A stretch of 64,000 bases of DNA from Spisula solida (lineage: Eukaryota; Mollusca; Bivalvia; Venerida; Mactridae). Shown one piece after another: positions 37,401-49,900 of the stretch. The notes under the pieces are model-generated. The model had not been told where the DNA came from, did not search any database, and worked only from the letters and a program-made list of their open reading frames with translations. The stretch lies in contig OX365955.1 of assembly GCA_947247005.1 (NCBI GenBank), forward strand, positions 40,093,822-40,157,821, written 5' to 3'. Position 1 is the stretch's first letter. Every line of letters begins with the position of its first letter. The translations under genes were made by a program, and so were the position numbers.

Positions 37401-38282
37401 AATTGAAATATATTGTTTCTTACTCCTTCTCGCATGAAAATTGCTAGAAAAAAATCGAAGTTTTGACAGTCTTGCATGTCAGTTTATGTCAAATTATGAC
37501 GTAAATAAACGTGCCATTTACATTTTTTGAAAGTAATTAGTCCAATAAACGGACCACTTTTAATTACAACTTCTTATAAAAACTGCTTAATGAACAGTTT
37601 AAAAGTAAATTTATATCAACTGAACCAGTGTTTTCAGTGTTGCCACTGTACTGGTATATGGTAATACATTGGCAATGGTAGTCAAACCAATTGCACCAAA
37701 CACTGTTAACATTGTAGCAGGTCAGAAATTAAAAAGCTGCCACACAAGACAGCAAGCTTGGATGGAGGTAGTGATGGTGGGTCTGTAAGGGAGGGGGAAA
37801 TTCCGCCGTAACACTAACCAGGTCTATTATAATTTTATATCGCCCGATTTGTGTATAATATACAGATTTGTGTATCAATTTATACAATTTTTGTTTTTTT
37901 AGGGCCGAATACAGGCACCTTCCCCTAGCAAAATAACCTCCATTTTCCCCAAAATATCATAATTTTTTCCCAAAAAGAGTGCATATTTTCCCCCTTTTCA
38001 GTTTTGTTCTCGCTGGTTTAAAAGCAAATAACGGTATGGGTGTTTTAAAGTCAAAACAATAGATTTTCAAACTTGCAAAAGTCGTTACTACATATGACTT
38101 GAGTATTATCAGTAGAAATTAGGAAAATATGAACAATTTTACCCAAACAAATAATTTTTAATAATTCCCAATTCAACGAATTGTTGCGCTAAAATTTCCC
38201 AATTTTATAGGCACAGGCTGTTCCATTTTGTTCATGAAAAATCACTGGTTAGACTTTTCACCGTTTAAACACTCGAGCACTT
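34441..38282. other. Gene-free stretch with homopolymer tracts
   Basis: It contains a G run at 35484-35494, C runs at 35530-35551 and 36500-36515, and AT-rich filler. Frames at 35219-35572 and 35352-35645 translate the homopolymers into poly-Gly or poly-Pro and are not genes. No supported exon was found. Confidence 0.5.
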
Positions 38283-39290
38283 TCAATTTTGCTTTGATCT
38301 TCATCAAACTTGGTCAGTAGTTGTACCTCAATGAAATCTAGGTCAAGGTAGAAGTTGGGTCATATTGGGTCAAAACTAGGTCAAAATGTCAAATAATAGG
38401 AAAACCTTGTTAACACTCTGGAGGTCACATTTTTGCTTTGATCTTCATCAAACTTGGTCAGTAGTTGTACCCTAATGAAATCTAGGTCAAGTTTGAAGTT
38501 GGATCATGTGGGGGTCAAAAACTAGGTCAATAGGTCAAATAATAGGAAAACCTTGTTAACACTCTGGAGGTCACATTTTTGCTTTGATCTTCACCAAACT
38601 TGGTCAGTAGTTGTATCTCAATGAAATCTAGGTCAAGTTTGAAGTTTGGTCATATGGGCTGGTATTCACAAAGCATCTTAAGTGAAAACTTAAATATTTT
38701 GACTTAAGTCAATAATTTGTCCAGCTCATATTTCCCACAATTTGAAAAATAATCCATGTTTTCTTAGTGAATTTAATAGCTGTTTAAATAATGCTTCAAA
38801 ACTATGCAATATATTAAGCATGTTGATTTTCTTGCTTAGCTGATACACTTTAGTAAAAAATAAGATTTTAAGAAATTTCTAAGTTTTCTGCTAAGATGCT
38901 TTGTGAATACCAGCCATGGTCAATGTTTATCTTGGTAACCTTAAGGTCAAGTTCGAAGTTGGGTCATGTGGGGTCAAAAACTAGGTCAAAAGGTCAAATA
39001 ATAGGAAAACCTTGTTAACACTCTGTTGGCCACATTTTTGCTTTAATCTTCATGAAGTTTAGTCAAAATGTTTATCTTGGTGACCATAAGGTCACGTTCG
39101 AAATTGGGTCATGTTGGGTCAAAAACTAGGTCAAAGGGTCAAATAATAGCAAAACCTTGTTAACACTCTGGAGGCCACATTTTTGCTTTAATTTTCATCA
39201 AGTTTTGTTAAAATGTTTATCTTGATGAATTGAGGTCAAGTTCAAAGTTTGACCATGTTAAGCAGGTGAGCGCCACAGGATCTATGATCC
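38283..39290. repeat. Tandem array of about 147 bp units (roughly five)
   Basis: Each unit contains ttttgctttgatcttcatca, gaaatctaggtcaag and ggaaaaccttgttaacactc in order. Units begin near 38283, 38431, 38579, 39037 and 39183. Unit 3 is interrupted by a MITE. Related arrays are common in bivalve genomes. Confidence 0.8.
38657..38915. mobile_element. MITE with GGCTGGTATTCACAAAGCAT ends, inserted in the array
   Basis: Terminal inverted repeats of about 24 bp (left 38657-38680, right 38892-38915) bound a segment absent from the other array units, giving a clean empty-site comparison. Confidence 0.8.
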
Positions 39291-39569
39291 TCTTGTTTAT
39301 TTTTGCAGTTTAGTTAGACCCCAAGTCAACAATTTGGTAGGGGCATCGAATTAAGCTTTTTTAAGACAGAAAACCCCAATTGGTGGTGTTAAACTTGATC
39401 TAGTGTAATCAATGCAGCTTTATCGTTAAGGTTTCAATGTTTATGAATACAGGATTGGAAGACTTCGGCATTCAATATTTTGGTGTAAAATACTTGGAAT
39501 TCTTAATGTTCCAGGCATTGTCGTCAGGAACGAGATGTGGCAAACATTTTGTCCAAAAACTATTTTAAA

Positions 39570-39672
39570 CGTTAGGAGTTAGTACTGTCCCCTTTTTACC
39601 CTTTGTAGAATAAATATGAGTGTTAGGAGCATAATACTGTCCCCTTTTTACCCTTGGTAGAATAAATATGAG
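39570..39672. repeat. Tandem duplication of about 52 bp
   Basis: 'actgtcccctttttaccctt…gtagaataaatatgagt' occurs twice in succession with small differences. Confidence 0.75.
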
Positions 39673-40564
39673 TTCTATTGTATTAGTTTTAACAAGCAAC
39701 ATCTCAAGTCATGCAACCGGGTGGGAACTCATGTTGCTTAGCGAATGTTAACCTTTTGATAGTCTCGTAGACATTTCTCAAATAGCAATCTGTAATGTCA
39801 CCGTAAATATCTCAATGATAAAGCATTATCTCAACAGAGATGACAGGGTTATCGAAATTACCGTTCCGTTGAAGCACGTGCAGGGGGGTTTAAGACGATT
39901 GTCTCCCTTGGATTTCTTTGGTAAAATCGCTAGTGAACACCGACTGTTTTTTAGAGTTTGGCATTCGTCATTTTTTAAATTACTTGATTAATAGTTTCAA
40001 AGGATACTCATATCTTCATCGCAATCTCATTTTGGTTATATGAGTTATCCTAGTTATCATAAAATCAATAGGTACGATTTTTGAAGGAATCGTCATTTTT
40101 GGGATGTTTTCATATTTTGTGTCATTTCACATACTGTATTAGAGCAACAGAACCTAAAGCATCCTTCTAGGGACGAACATTACTGAAAATCTTCACAGAA
40201 ACGGTATATCCATGGTCTATTAACACCTTCTTGGTGCTTATTAAGGAGCATTCGCCCCTCAAAAAGCCAAACGACACATCCTCTACAAAATTGCTGATTT
40301 CGGCTCGAATCATATTGCAGACAAACCAAAAAGTGAGTGCACATGTTACCTGACACATTATTGTACGCGGTTCAAAAGTGTTATTTCATTTATATCGAGT
40401 TAACATGAAAATATCGGATATTTAACGGTGTTCAAATATAAGTGGGGCACCTCTCGTATTGCACAAACAATCTGTCTGTAATTCTAAGTGATTACATTTT
40501 AAAATACGTCAAGTTGTGCTAAGACTGGAATTACAGGGTAGTACGAATAAAAGTATTTACTTTT

Positions 40565-41000
40565 TATTATCCCACGCCGATGAAATCGGTAGGGGGGTAT
40601 TGAAATGGCGTTGTCCGTCCGTCAGTCCTTCCGTCCTTTCGCAGCCATTTCTCTATAACTAGCAGGTAGAATATCATGAAACTTGAAATAAATATGAACG
40701 ATCATACTTGGATGATGCCCGTCAATATTTTTCTGATGTATAAATAACCCTGGTTGCCAAGGCAACCGATTGGAAAAACTTTAAAAAATCAACCACTGGC
40801 CAGATCTCTAAATAATTTTACAGAAATAATTGTTAAGTGCCCCTCTTACAAAATTAACATTTTGGTCACGATTCGTCAAAAAACATGGCCGCCAGTTGGT
40901 GGGCCCGTTTATCCATATATATCTCTAGTAAAATCATTAAAATCTTCATCTCTTAAAGTACTGGTTGGATTTCATTATGAATTGGTAAAAATGTTCCTTT
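40565..41000. repeat. Dispersed repeat, copy 1 (partner at 42800-42975)
   Basis: From 40750 the text gttgccaaggcaaccgattg…aaaaacatggccgccagttg matches 42805-42970 with substitutions. The upstream part (cccacgccgatgaaatcgg, ttgtccgtccgtc) is a common molluscan repeat style. The frame at 40754-41005 is part of the repeat. Confidence 0.6.
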
Positions 41001-41571
41001 GGTGATCCTTTATAAAAATAGCTAAAAAATTAAAATATATAAATAAAACTGTGCAGTCCATAGTACAGCCTACATCCGGCGACTCAGAGTTGAGTTTCTT
41101 TGATCTCCTAGGGCATATGGTTTCAATTATCACATAACTGGTCTCAACAATTTACTGATCAACAATCCGGTCAGTCTGGTAATAAAACTCCCATTATCAA
41201 CTCCCATGGCACCAATTTATATGAGAACCTTTTTTGTCTTATTTGTTCATGTAGTGTTTGCCTTTAGCTTCGTATTTTTATTTAATTACAAAACATGGTG
41301 CTAATTTTAGCTCCTGTTTCGTCTATATTGCTGTTTTTCAGTCTTAAATAATCTATCAAATGTCATAAATTTTCAGTATTTGTAGTTTGACTATGGAGCT
41401 AATTATTTCTTTGGTTCAATGCATCTAACATACCTTAAGTTCTTAAGAAAAACCATGTTTGAATACTTAGATTTTATTTTAACAAATACCAATAGCATAC
41501 TTTTAATTGAACATGTTTTTAATTTTACACTTTGAACAGTGACATCAGTTATGTCGCAGTGTCATGCTATG

Positions 41572-41810
41572 TTTCATCACATAACCTGCGGTCCAGGAGT
41601 GCTGTAATGCCGTGCCGTAAATATCGTTCGGCACTCCCAGACTGTGCAATAAATACATTGTATTTGAATAGGCTTGACGTGACGTAAGCCAATCCATGCA
41701 TTGATCCGTCAATGACGCTCATTGTACCGCTGAATTTTGTGTGAAACATATGCAGCGTGCATCATCCTTTTGATCAGTAATGAGCGTTCTCTAACGTTAT
41801 GTGATAAATA
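41572..41810. mobile_element. TTTATCACATAAC-ended MITE, unit 1
   Basis: Terminal inverted repeats TTTCATCACATAAC and GTTATGTGATAAA bound a segment of about 240 bp with gccgtaaatatcgttcggca and cttgacgtgacgtaagccaa. It matches units at 41948-42212 and, inverted, 45670-45927. Confidence 0.7.
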
Positions 41811-41947
41811 GAATATTACATTCGTGCACATTACATACGAGTTTTATTAAACTCGTCGACAAAAACAATATGCCACTCGGCAAAGCCTCGTGTCATATCA
41901 TTTTGTCCACTCGTTTAATAAAACCCGTATGTAATGAGCACTCTATT
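41811..41947. repeat. Large palindrome between two MITE units
   Basis: acgagttttattaaactcgt and actcgtttaataaaacccgt form the outer arms; inside, acaatatgccactcggc pairs with cctcgtgtcatatcattt. A diverged copy of the core is at 44703-44790. Confidence 0.7.
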
Positions 41948-42212
41948 ATTTATCACATAACATGCGGTCCAGGATTGCCGTAAAGCCGTGACGTAAATAT
42001 CGTTCGGCACTCCAAGACCGTGCAATAAATATTTAAATTAGCTTGACGTGACGTTAGCCAATCCATGCATTGATCCGTCACTGACGTCAGGATAATAGCA
42101 ACATCACCATGACGTCGCGCTCATTGTACCGCTAAATTTTGGCTGAAACATATGCAGCACACATCATCCTTCTGAACAATATTGAGCGTTTTCTAAGGTT
42201 ATGTGACAAATA
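41948..42212. mobile_element. TTTATCACATAAC-ended MITE, unit 2
   Basis: Direct-orientation copy of unit 1 with the same inverted termini, separated from it by the palindrome. Confidence 0.7.
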
Positions 42213-42799
42213 TAATCTTACATTCGTGCTCATTACATGAGCATTCATGCAAGATCCTCTATTAAATGTATATTTACAATAGTGTTTAAGTGCTTTATTT
42301 TTTTGCATGTTACCGTTAATATTACAATGTTTTACTATGGATTTCAAATTTGTACCGTATGAGTTATGCTTTGATTTTTATTATAATTTTTGTAGTCTTC
42401 GAAATTAAACGAGAAATGAACATGTTATTATTTTATCACAATTATATACGATGCTTAAATCAAAATGCAATAAATAGTATGTTGATTATTTTTACCTAAT
42501 AAAATGCATAGCTTACTCTACTGGTATCTTGAATTGTTTTATCATTTCTACAAGAGTTTACTAAGAATTCATCCACACTTTACTAACAGGTTTCCTTGTA
42601 CCAGTTACATAGATCAGTGAATTCCTAGAGAGTCATAAAGCAATGTTGTGTACAGTGGTTTGACCTTAGCATGACTGAATTAACTGTTATCACAATAATC
42701 TGTGGCAATAAGAGCCCCTATTAACAGGTAATTGAGAAGTCCATCCAGCTGGGAGAAGAAACAGGGATTTTCAAGCTGAATGTAGGCTGTTCCTTAGAC

Positions 42800-42975
42800 T
42801 GTGTGGTTGCCATGGCAACCGATTGGAAAAACTTTAAAAAATCATAAAAAATCAACCACTTGCCAGATTTCAAAATAATTTAACAGAAATAGTTGTTAGG
42901 TGACACACTTACGAAATGGACATTTTTGTCAAGATTCGTCAAAAAACATGACCGCCATTGGGTGGGGTTTGTTCT
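42800..42975. repeat. Dispersed repeat, copy 2
   Basis: Matches 40750-40915 through gttgccatggcaaccgattg and aagattcgtcaaaaaacatg. Confidence 0.6.
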
Positions 42976-43099
42976 TTATTGGTCAAATTATTGCCCTTGA
43001 TTTATTTAACAATTGTTATCCGACGGAAGCTTACATTCTAAACTGTGCAAAAATATTGAGCTTACATTCCAAACTGCGCAATAATACTGATAACCTGTA

Positions 43100-44050
43100 G
43101 GCGGGGAATATCAATTCAACGAATTTGCTTGTTAAATTATATCTACATGTAATTTATACTGTTTGTCATCTAGTGCAACATTATTTTAAGCAACACACAC
43201 TGATCTTTTATTGGCTTCAAACAAGTTTTCAACTCTGTATTGAGATTATACACGGATATACACAGAACGGATAAGCAGGTCTAAAAATAGCCTAGTTATG
43301 ACCTGACTATCCATAATGCATTGCGCGCTTAGGTAAGCCGATAATTGTGAACATGGCTTATCCAAAAGAAATCTTTTTTTCGTGTCAAAACCACAAAACT
43401 AAGTGGTTTGATCATTTTCATCAAATAGAGGACACACCAAAGATCACAAAAATATTGATTTATAAGAAAAACAGTCGTAAATAAGTTTCCTTAGGGATTT
43501 AAAAAAAGTAAATATCGGAAGCAATCCAAAACCCGTCGATTGAAAATTTATCGATCAGGATAGGTCACAGAAAATGTGGTCTATGTCACATTTGACAGAT
43601 GAATCGTCCACACTATCTATACTAAAACTTTCCTAACACATAACGGAACAAATAAATTCCCATCTTTGCTTATTTTGACGAAGAATTGCTTTAAATGAAA
43701 ACAAATATCTCAAATCAGACTGAATTGGTGAAATAATCCAAGATGGCGGCGGCTAGCGTGAAAAAAAGCGCCAACTTGAGAATCTCGTCAAGTCTCGTAC
43801 AAGTAAGCCGATCGCGATATTTCATTCCAATATTGCGGCCTATATATGAAATATAGTGGGAGTCGAATGAGTTGCTTTTCCGTCTAATGTATTTCCGTGG
43901 ATTATACTATTGTATGAAAACACTTAAATATTCATATATATAACAAATCTCTTCATCTGAAGTTAAATAGTCAACCTTTCCGCGAATGCGGTCAGGCAAT
44001 TCATGTCTCATCTGGAACAAGAACACTTTAGAAGCACAAGTCTACCAGCT
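43100..44050. other. Gene-free stretch with one possible isolated first exon
   Basis: The only coding-like signal is ATG at 43743 running open to a gtaagc donor at 43803 (20 codons); see findings. No following exon was found. Confidence 0.3.
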
Positions 44051-44052
44051 AG

Positions 44053-44262
44053 GGTGGTATTCACAAAGCATTTTAAGGGAAACTTAAAATGATCTTAAGT
44101 GTAACAGCTAAACAGGAAAGTCAAGATTATGAAACGTTTTACATAGTTTAGATTAATCACAATAACAACAAAGAAAGCATTGGTTATTCTATGTTGCCTG
44201 GGAAATATGTGCATGTCAATTTGTATAATATTTTCCCTTAAGTTGAATTGTGAAAACCAGCT
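44053..44262. mobile_element. Second, diverged copy of the GGTATTCACAAAGCA MITE
   Basis: The left end GGTGGTATTCACAAAGCATT matches the MITE at 38657; the right end (…gttgaattgtgaaaaccagc) is degraded. The interior has decayed. Confidence 0.6.
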
Positions 44263-45669
44263 AAGTAATTTAGAAATATACAAACCAGCCTTCGGATATT
44301 GAGATTATATTGAACTTTGAAATTGACACATGTAGCAGGAATCCGCAATAACAACCACGGGTAAAAAGGGTGTCCACCAATAAAATAAGATCAGTAGCAA
44401 AAAACGAATATGTACAACAACAACAATTTCAAGCAACGTTGCACCCATCACACGAACATTTTAAATTAACGGTGACAAAACATGACTACTTACTCCGACA
44501 GTTAGTCGCCTCAGCCTGTTAAATATAGCCGAAGCAATAGCCAACCATAAATCACGAGAACAACTTCAAACTACCAGAAACCCCGAAACGAAAATGCACA
44601 ATTACGTTAACCTTTTACGGTTCATACAATAATCAAGTAAACAGCCCATACGAATGTAAGGCATGGTAGTTACACACAGAACAGCCCATATAGAGGATCT
44701 TGCTTGTGTGCTTATTAAACGAGGGGACAAAATAATATGACACGGGGCTTTGTCAAGTGCCATATCATTTTTGTGGACGTGTTTAAGGAAGTACGTGCAC
44801 CTTTGATCTAACGATCGAATTTACCTTGAAACATCTTAAAATGAACAATCTTCTAGAACAACATTGAAATCATTAAAATGATATGTCACCAGGCTCGTTT
44901 TCGAGATACATGGCTTTCTAATGACCTACCATTGTATTTTGTTCATATTATCTATTTCCTGCATTTATGCATCATTATGTTCTTTTTAAGATTTTTATTA
45001 TATGAAACCACTTTTAAACAATGCATGGTATTTTATGTGTTAATGGTCCTTCCTATTGACATAAGTCACAATTCCGGCTGTCTGGTGAACAAATTCAGTA
45101 TTTGTACATGATAAATAGTTACCCCATCCACTTGCAAAAAAGTGTGATTTTCAAATGAACCTCAAAAAATATCTAACGATGGACATAAGTTGAGCATCAA
45201 ATAGAGCACTAGTTTAGTCAAATAAAAATAGGCATCACCAGCCTTTTTGGGAGCTATTCATCAAAAAGTACTAATTGTGAATAAATTTGCATAAAATTAA
45301 CCTAATTTGCATATTGTAATGAAATAAACTCTTATTAAAAATGTTTCAAAGTGTGGTTACTTCATATAACTGAATCATGCACTACATATATTATATAAGC
45401 ATATGCATTTGAACAATTGTAGGGACTTATTGTACACCCATATAAGTCACAATTTTTCCGTTCCCCACCCACTTTTTATACATGCAAAAAAAAGTTTAAA
45501 AAAATATGATTATGTTAATTGTCATTAATCAACATTCATATGCGATTATTGAAACTAAAATTCATGTTTGTTCTTGTCTAATACGATTTTGAAATTTGGC
45601 GTATACACACAAGGTAGCTCGGACATCATTAATAAGACTCGTGTATAATGAGCACGAATTTAAGATTCT

Positions 45670-45927
45670 ATTTATCACATAACCTTTGAGGACGCATATT
45701 ATCGTTCAAAATGATTATATATGCTGCATAGGTTGCAGCCAAAATTTGATACAATGAGCGCGACGTCTTTGCGACGTTGATGTTATCCTGTCATGGGCCG
45801 ATCGAGGCATTGATTGGATAACGTCACGTCAGGCAAATTTAAATATTTATTGCACACTCTGTGAGTGCCAAATTACATTTCAGGCACGACTATGCCTCAC
45901 TGCTAGGCCGCAGGTTTTGTGATAAAC
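45670..45927. mobile_element. TTTATCACATAAC-ended MITE, unit 3 (inverted)
   Basis: The reverse complement aligns with units 1 and 2 over its whole length, and its flank tcgtgtataatgagcacgaa matches the sequence bordering the palindrome. Confidence 0.65.
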
Positions 45928-46877
45928 CCATTTTAAGTATGTTAGTCACACATAGAACAAACCAAACACATTTTAGTTATCGTAGTCGCCGAAGGACAGT
46001 CCATACTTATTTCCAGTAAGGTAGTCCACAAAAAACAGCCACTAACGATTTTAAGTATGGTAGTCGCAAAAAAATGTGTGATAAAGGTTTATTACACGTA
46101 ACTGGACAGTACAATTTGACCTATAGGCGACACTTTACACCAACATGTACTGTGTAGTTACGTGGAGTACACATCTACCACAGTACAGTTAAGTGTATAC
46201 GCACCATAAGTTATGTTTCACTGTGTAGTCAGGCATGGATGTACATCCTAGACTTATTCAAATTTACTGTATAGACGCACCTTAAGACGGTTTTTTTAAA
46301 TGTATATTTTGTACGAAAGAAAAAGGCTTTTAGGTCAAATGACCTCAATTATCACTGATGAAGGAAAAGCGAAAACAAGTAGCAACATATTTGAGAAAAC
46401 TATACAATCCGCATTGTATGTGTTTATTTAGTGCTGCTGTTCGCTTTCTGTAGAACATTACCTGACCGACTCCTGTATTTTATTACAATTGAACTACGCC
46501 TCATTATAATTTAACTCACTTGTTTGATAAAACTGGAAACCGAAACCATTTCAACAAATATTGCAATAATGTTCGATACGTTTGAATTTCGTATTGTTGT
46601 TCGATGGCATGTTTGTAAAGGCGCTATAATGACGTGGTAATACTAGCGTCAGTCTGACTCTAGTAATTGGTATTAAAAACTGAACGCAGTCATTAAAAAC
46701 ATTGCATGCGCAGTCTATTCTATTTTAGGCTCGGAAACTTAGAAAACGTTCTTGCACTTGTTTTATAATTGGCATACATTGAACTATTCATCACGCACAG
46801 GCAATAACATTAATACTTAGAAACAGTCAAAACAAAGTGTCTATTGACCAGGTAAAATATTTGTAAACTGTTCGCGC

Positions 46878-46939
46878 ATGCGCGAAGAGTACAGTGTCTC
46901 CCTATATATATTCAGTTTGGCATTTTTCGAGGTTTCAGT
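46878..46939 (+). promoter_or_regulatory. Core promoter of secreted gene copy A
   Basis: TATATATA is at 46903-46910 and TCAGTC (initiator consensus) at 46934-46939, 33 nt from TATA start to initiator A. Just upstream, the palindrome GCGCATGCGC (about 46875-46884), resembling an NRF-1 site, overlaps ATGCGCGAAGAG at 46878-46889. The last motif is also found at copy B at the same distance from the ATG. Confidence 0.55.
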
Positions 46940-46983
46940 CAACTTGAACTTCCGAACATTAATTTAAAGTTCAAACACTAAAA

Positions 46984-49900
46984 ATGAAGTTGAATCTTTG
47001 CATTTTCCAAACGTTTGTTGTTGGTTGTTTATCGGCGGTTATGACTGAGTATAAACCCATACAAGAAGAGGGTGACGTCTCAGACTTGGATATGTTACAT
47101 TGCCAACTTCGAGCAAATGGAAACCTGTCATGTGCAATTAGATTTGATACAACAGTAGTGAATGGTGTTATAGAAGAACGCGAGAGATGTGAAGAACTCA
47201 GTGTGGATTGGTGTAGCTCGGGGAGCATGGATCTAGGATATACATATGTTGAAAAGTCTACAGTGCTCTACACACCGCCCTTTACGTTATATCATGTAAA
47301 TATTAATAGAAACCTTATTAGTTGAAACGTGGTCGCGCCATTTTGATTATTTCAACTATATGTACATGTACACTTAAATGGTATGCATGCGTGTTAAGTG
47401 TTGTTTATTTATTTCGCCTAGGCTTAATGCGTATCAGTAGTTTCAAAGTTTATGTAATAGTTTACTATGTATATTTACTCGTAGTTATCGTTTTATCAAT
47501 TGTTTTCGAACATTTTAGATGTTATTTCGTAGTTATTTACAAGCAAGCATTGTGTTTGTTATTCTCTGGGTCCTATATCAAATCGTACCAGGTCTTTTCC
47601 CCCGCAGTTCAGAATCGCTGATCCAAACCAATTGTAGACAATATTTTATTATCTCAATGTGACTGTACGACTGAACGGCTGATGACCAGTAACCTGGTTC
47701 AAGTGAAGTTCGATAATGCATTCCATTGTTACAAACATCTTGTATAAGTCAATTTCATTGCTTGAATTGTGCTGGATCTTCATAAAAAATTCACAGACCG
47801 AGTAAGCATTGGAAATGTTAATTATATACATAATAATCAAGCCCTATAGACTTTGTGATTGGACGAGTATAATATAAGACTGATAGCAACAGCCAGATAG
47901 AAGTAACGAACGTTAATGTTGCATGTAGTCAGTGAAAGCATGTTATTTTATTGCAGGACCTCGCCGTTCACCCAAGCTGGTACATTTTGTAATAACGTAC
48001 TAGTTTTTGATGTTGCATACTGTCAATAAAGATATGTTATTTTATTGCAGTACACCGGCTCTGTCCCAACATGGGAAATTTGGGAGAATATACCAATATC
48101 CATTAAACAAGGGGCACAGACAAGCGTGAAGTTTACTGCAGTCGGGGCATGGAACAAGTGAGTTAACGTATTTGTTTTATTTTACATTCACAAACATTAT
48201 GGTTAGGTTGTGTAACTTCTGTATTTAGGTCAATCATCTCTCATCTTTCATCATATAATTATCAAAATTTGATAAGGGTCAACAACTTTACTTTGTGAAT
48301 ATTTTGCAAATCGAATAAGATAGACAGGTTGGAATTTTCAGAAACATAATGCTAATGTGCAATATTGTAAACGAACACGGCCTGCTTCTAGATTGGACGT
48401 CTATGTACTGATAAAGATATAATGTTTTGTACAATATGTATAATCTTCATGTGTCATCTTCTCTAATAAAGATATTATAATTGTTATCATTATTATAAGC
48501 CCAACCTTACTAAAATGTTGCACTCATTCAAGCCTGCGTGACAGCCGAATGCGGTTCGCCTTTAGCATTATAGGGCTTACACAATATGGGAATAAAAAGG
48601 GACAATTATTTCCATGTGATTCTTGCCACTATTGTCCCAGTCAGTAGGGCTTATCAGTTGCATGGAAATTGACGACATTATGTCAATGGATACCAATTAC
48701 AACACCTGGATATTCGGAATTTAGCAGCAGATTAGATGATATTTTAATATTTGCACATCGTTTTCTGAAACGGGTTTTTTCAGTTGATGTCATGAATATT
48801 TATATATTGGCCCTTATCAAACTGAGTAGCATATAATTATGTACATAAACATTGGAATTTATCTGATTTATTTCTTAATAAGATATCTTGTGCGCATACG
48901 TATTTGGCTTAGTGGATAATGCATTTATTTTCACTGCCTCTGTATGTTATTAAAATGAGATTGAATTGTTTGTATACAAGTGACAGATCTAATAAATAAA
49001 CTGTAATAATTTCGGTACTTTTTTTACGAGAGTATAGTATTTTAAGTAATCCCCATTAGGGATATCATATAGAAATTTCATCTGCTCAAAGCTATAAAAT
49101 ATTTTTTGTCTGAAGTCAAAAATATGTTCTACATACTGGATTCCTTTACTGAACCAAGTGTTATAGTAAAATAACTCATTTTATTTATATGTTTTATACT
49201 TGAATTATTCCGGATGATTGGTTTGGATGTTTCGATTTCAGTGTTTAGGGTGTTGACCTTAGACCATGAAATCAATCTATCCTTTAAAAATTGGATTTTT
49301 CGTTGGGACTTTTACAGTCTTTTTCAGGTATATAACATTTAAATAGTAATAATCTTCCATACTTTTCTAATTTGGTCCTGTAATGAAAACTCCAGTTTGC
49401 GTTTGAATTAAACATTATTTTTATCCAGCATATATTTAATGAATCTAGAAAAAAATCCATATCTAGCATTGAAGACCCACGTCTTTGTATTCTTGAATTA
49501 TTTGTTTACGTGATATTCTATAAGGTTTTGAATTCCACAAAAAAATCAAAAAAAAATTATTGATCAATTTTATAAAATGTGCCGGTGGTTTTTTTTTGTA
49601 ACACAGTTAGGGAGTAAATTAGCTTTGGAAGAACAAATGTTTTAGAACTGTTATTTTTCCATTGTTTTTGGACAGTTTTACATTCTAATATCTTATTTGC
49701 TACCCTATAGAATTCTTTATGTAAAAATACTAGATAACTACAAAATGCCGAAGTTTCTAAAGTTTTTTTTAGATGTCAGTGTTGTTGTTTATGGGATATA
49801 CAGGCAACTATACCAAAATTACGCGAATTTTTGACAATTTTATTTTATTTTTGCAGTATACCAATATGTGAATTAGTCCCTTTACGCCCAAATATTTTAC

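Noticed and set aside
38283..39290. CRISPR-like array
   Set aside because: Units are contiguous 147 bp repeats without spacers, in a eukaryotic genome.
47322..47621. 99-codon frame after exon 1 of secreted gene copy A
   Set aside because: It is inside intron 1, hydrophobic and AT-driven, with no counterpart in copy B.
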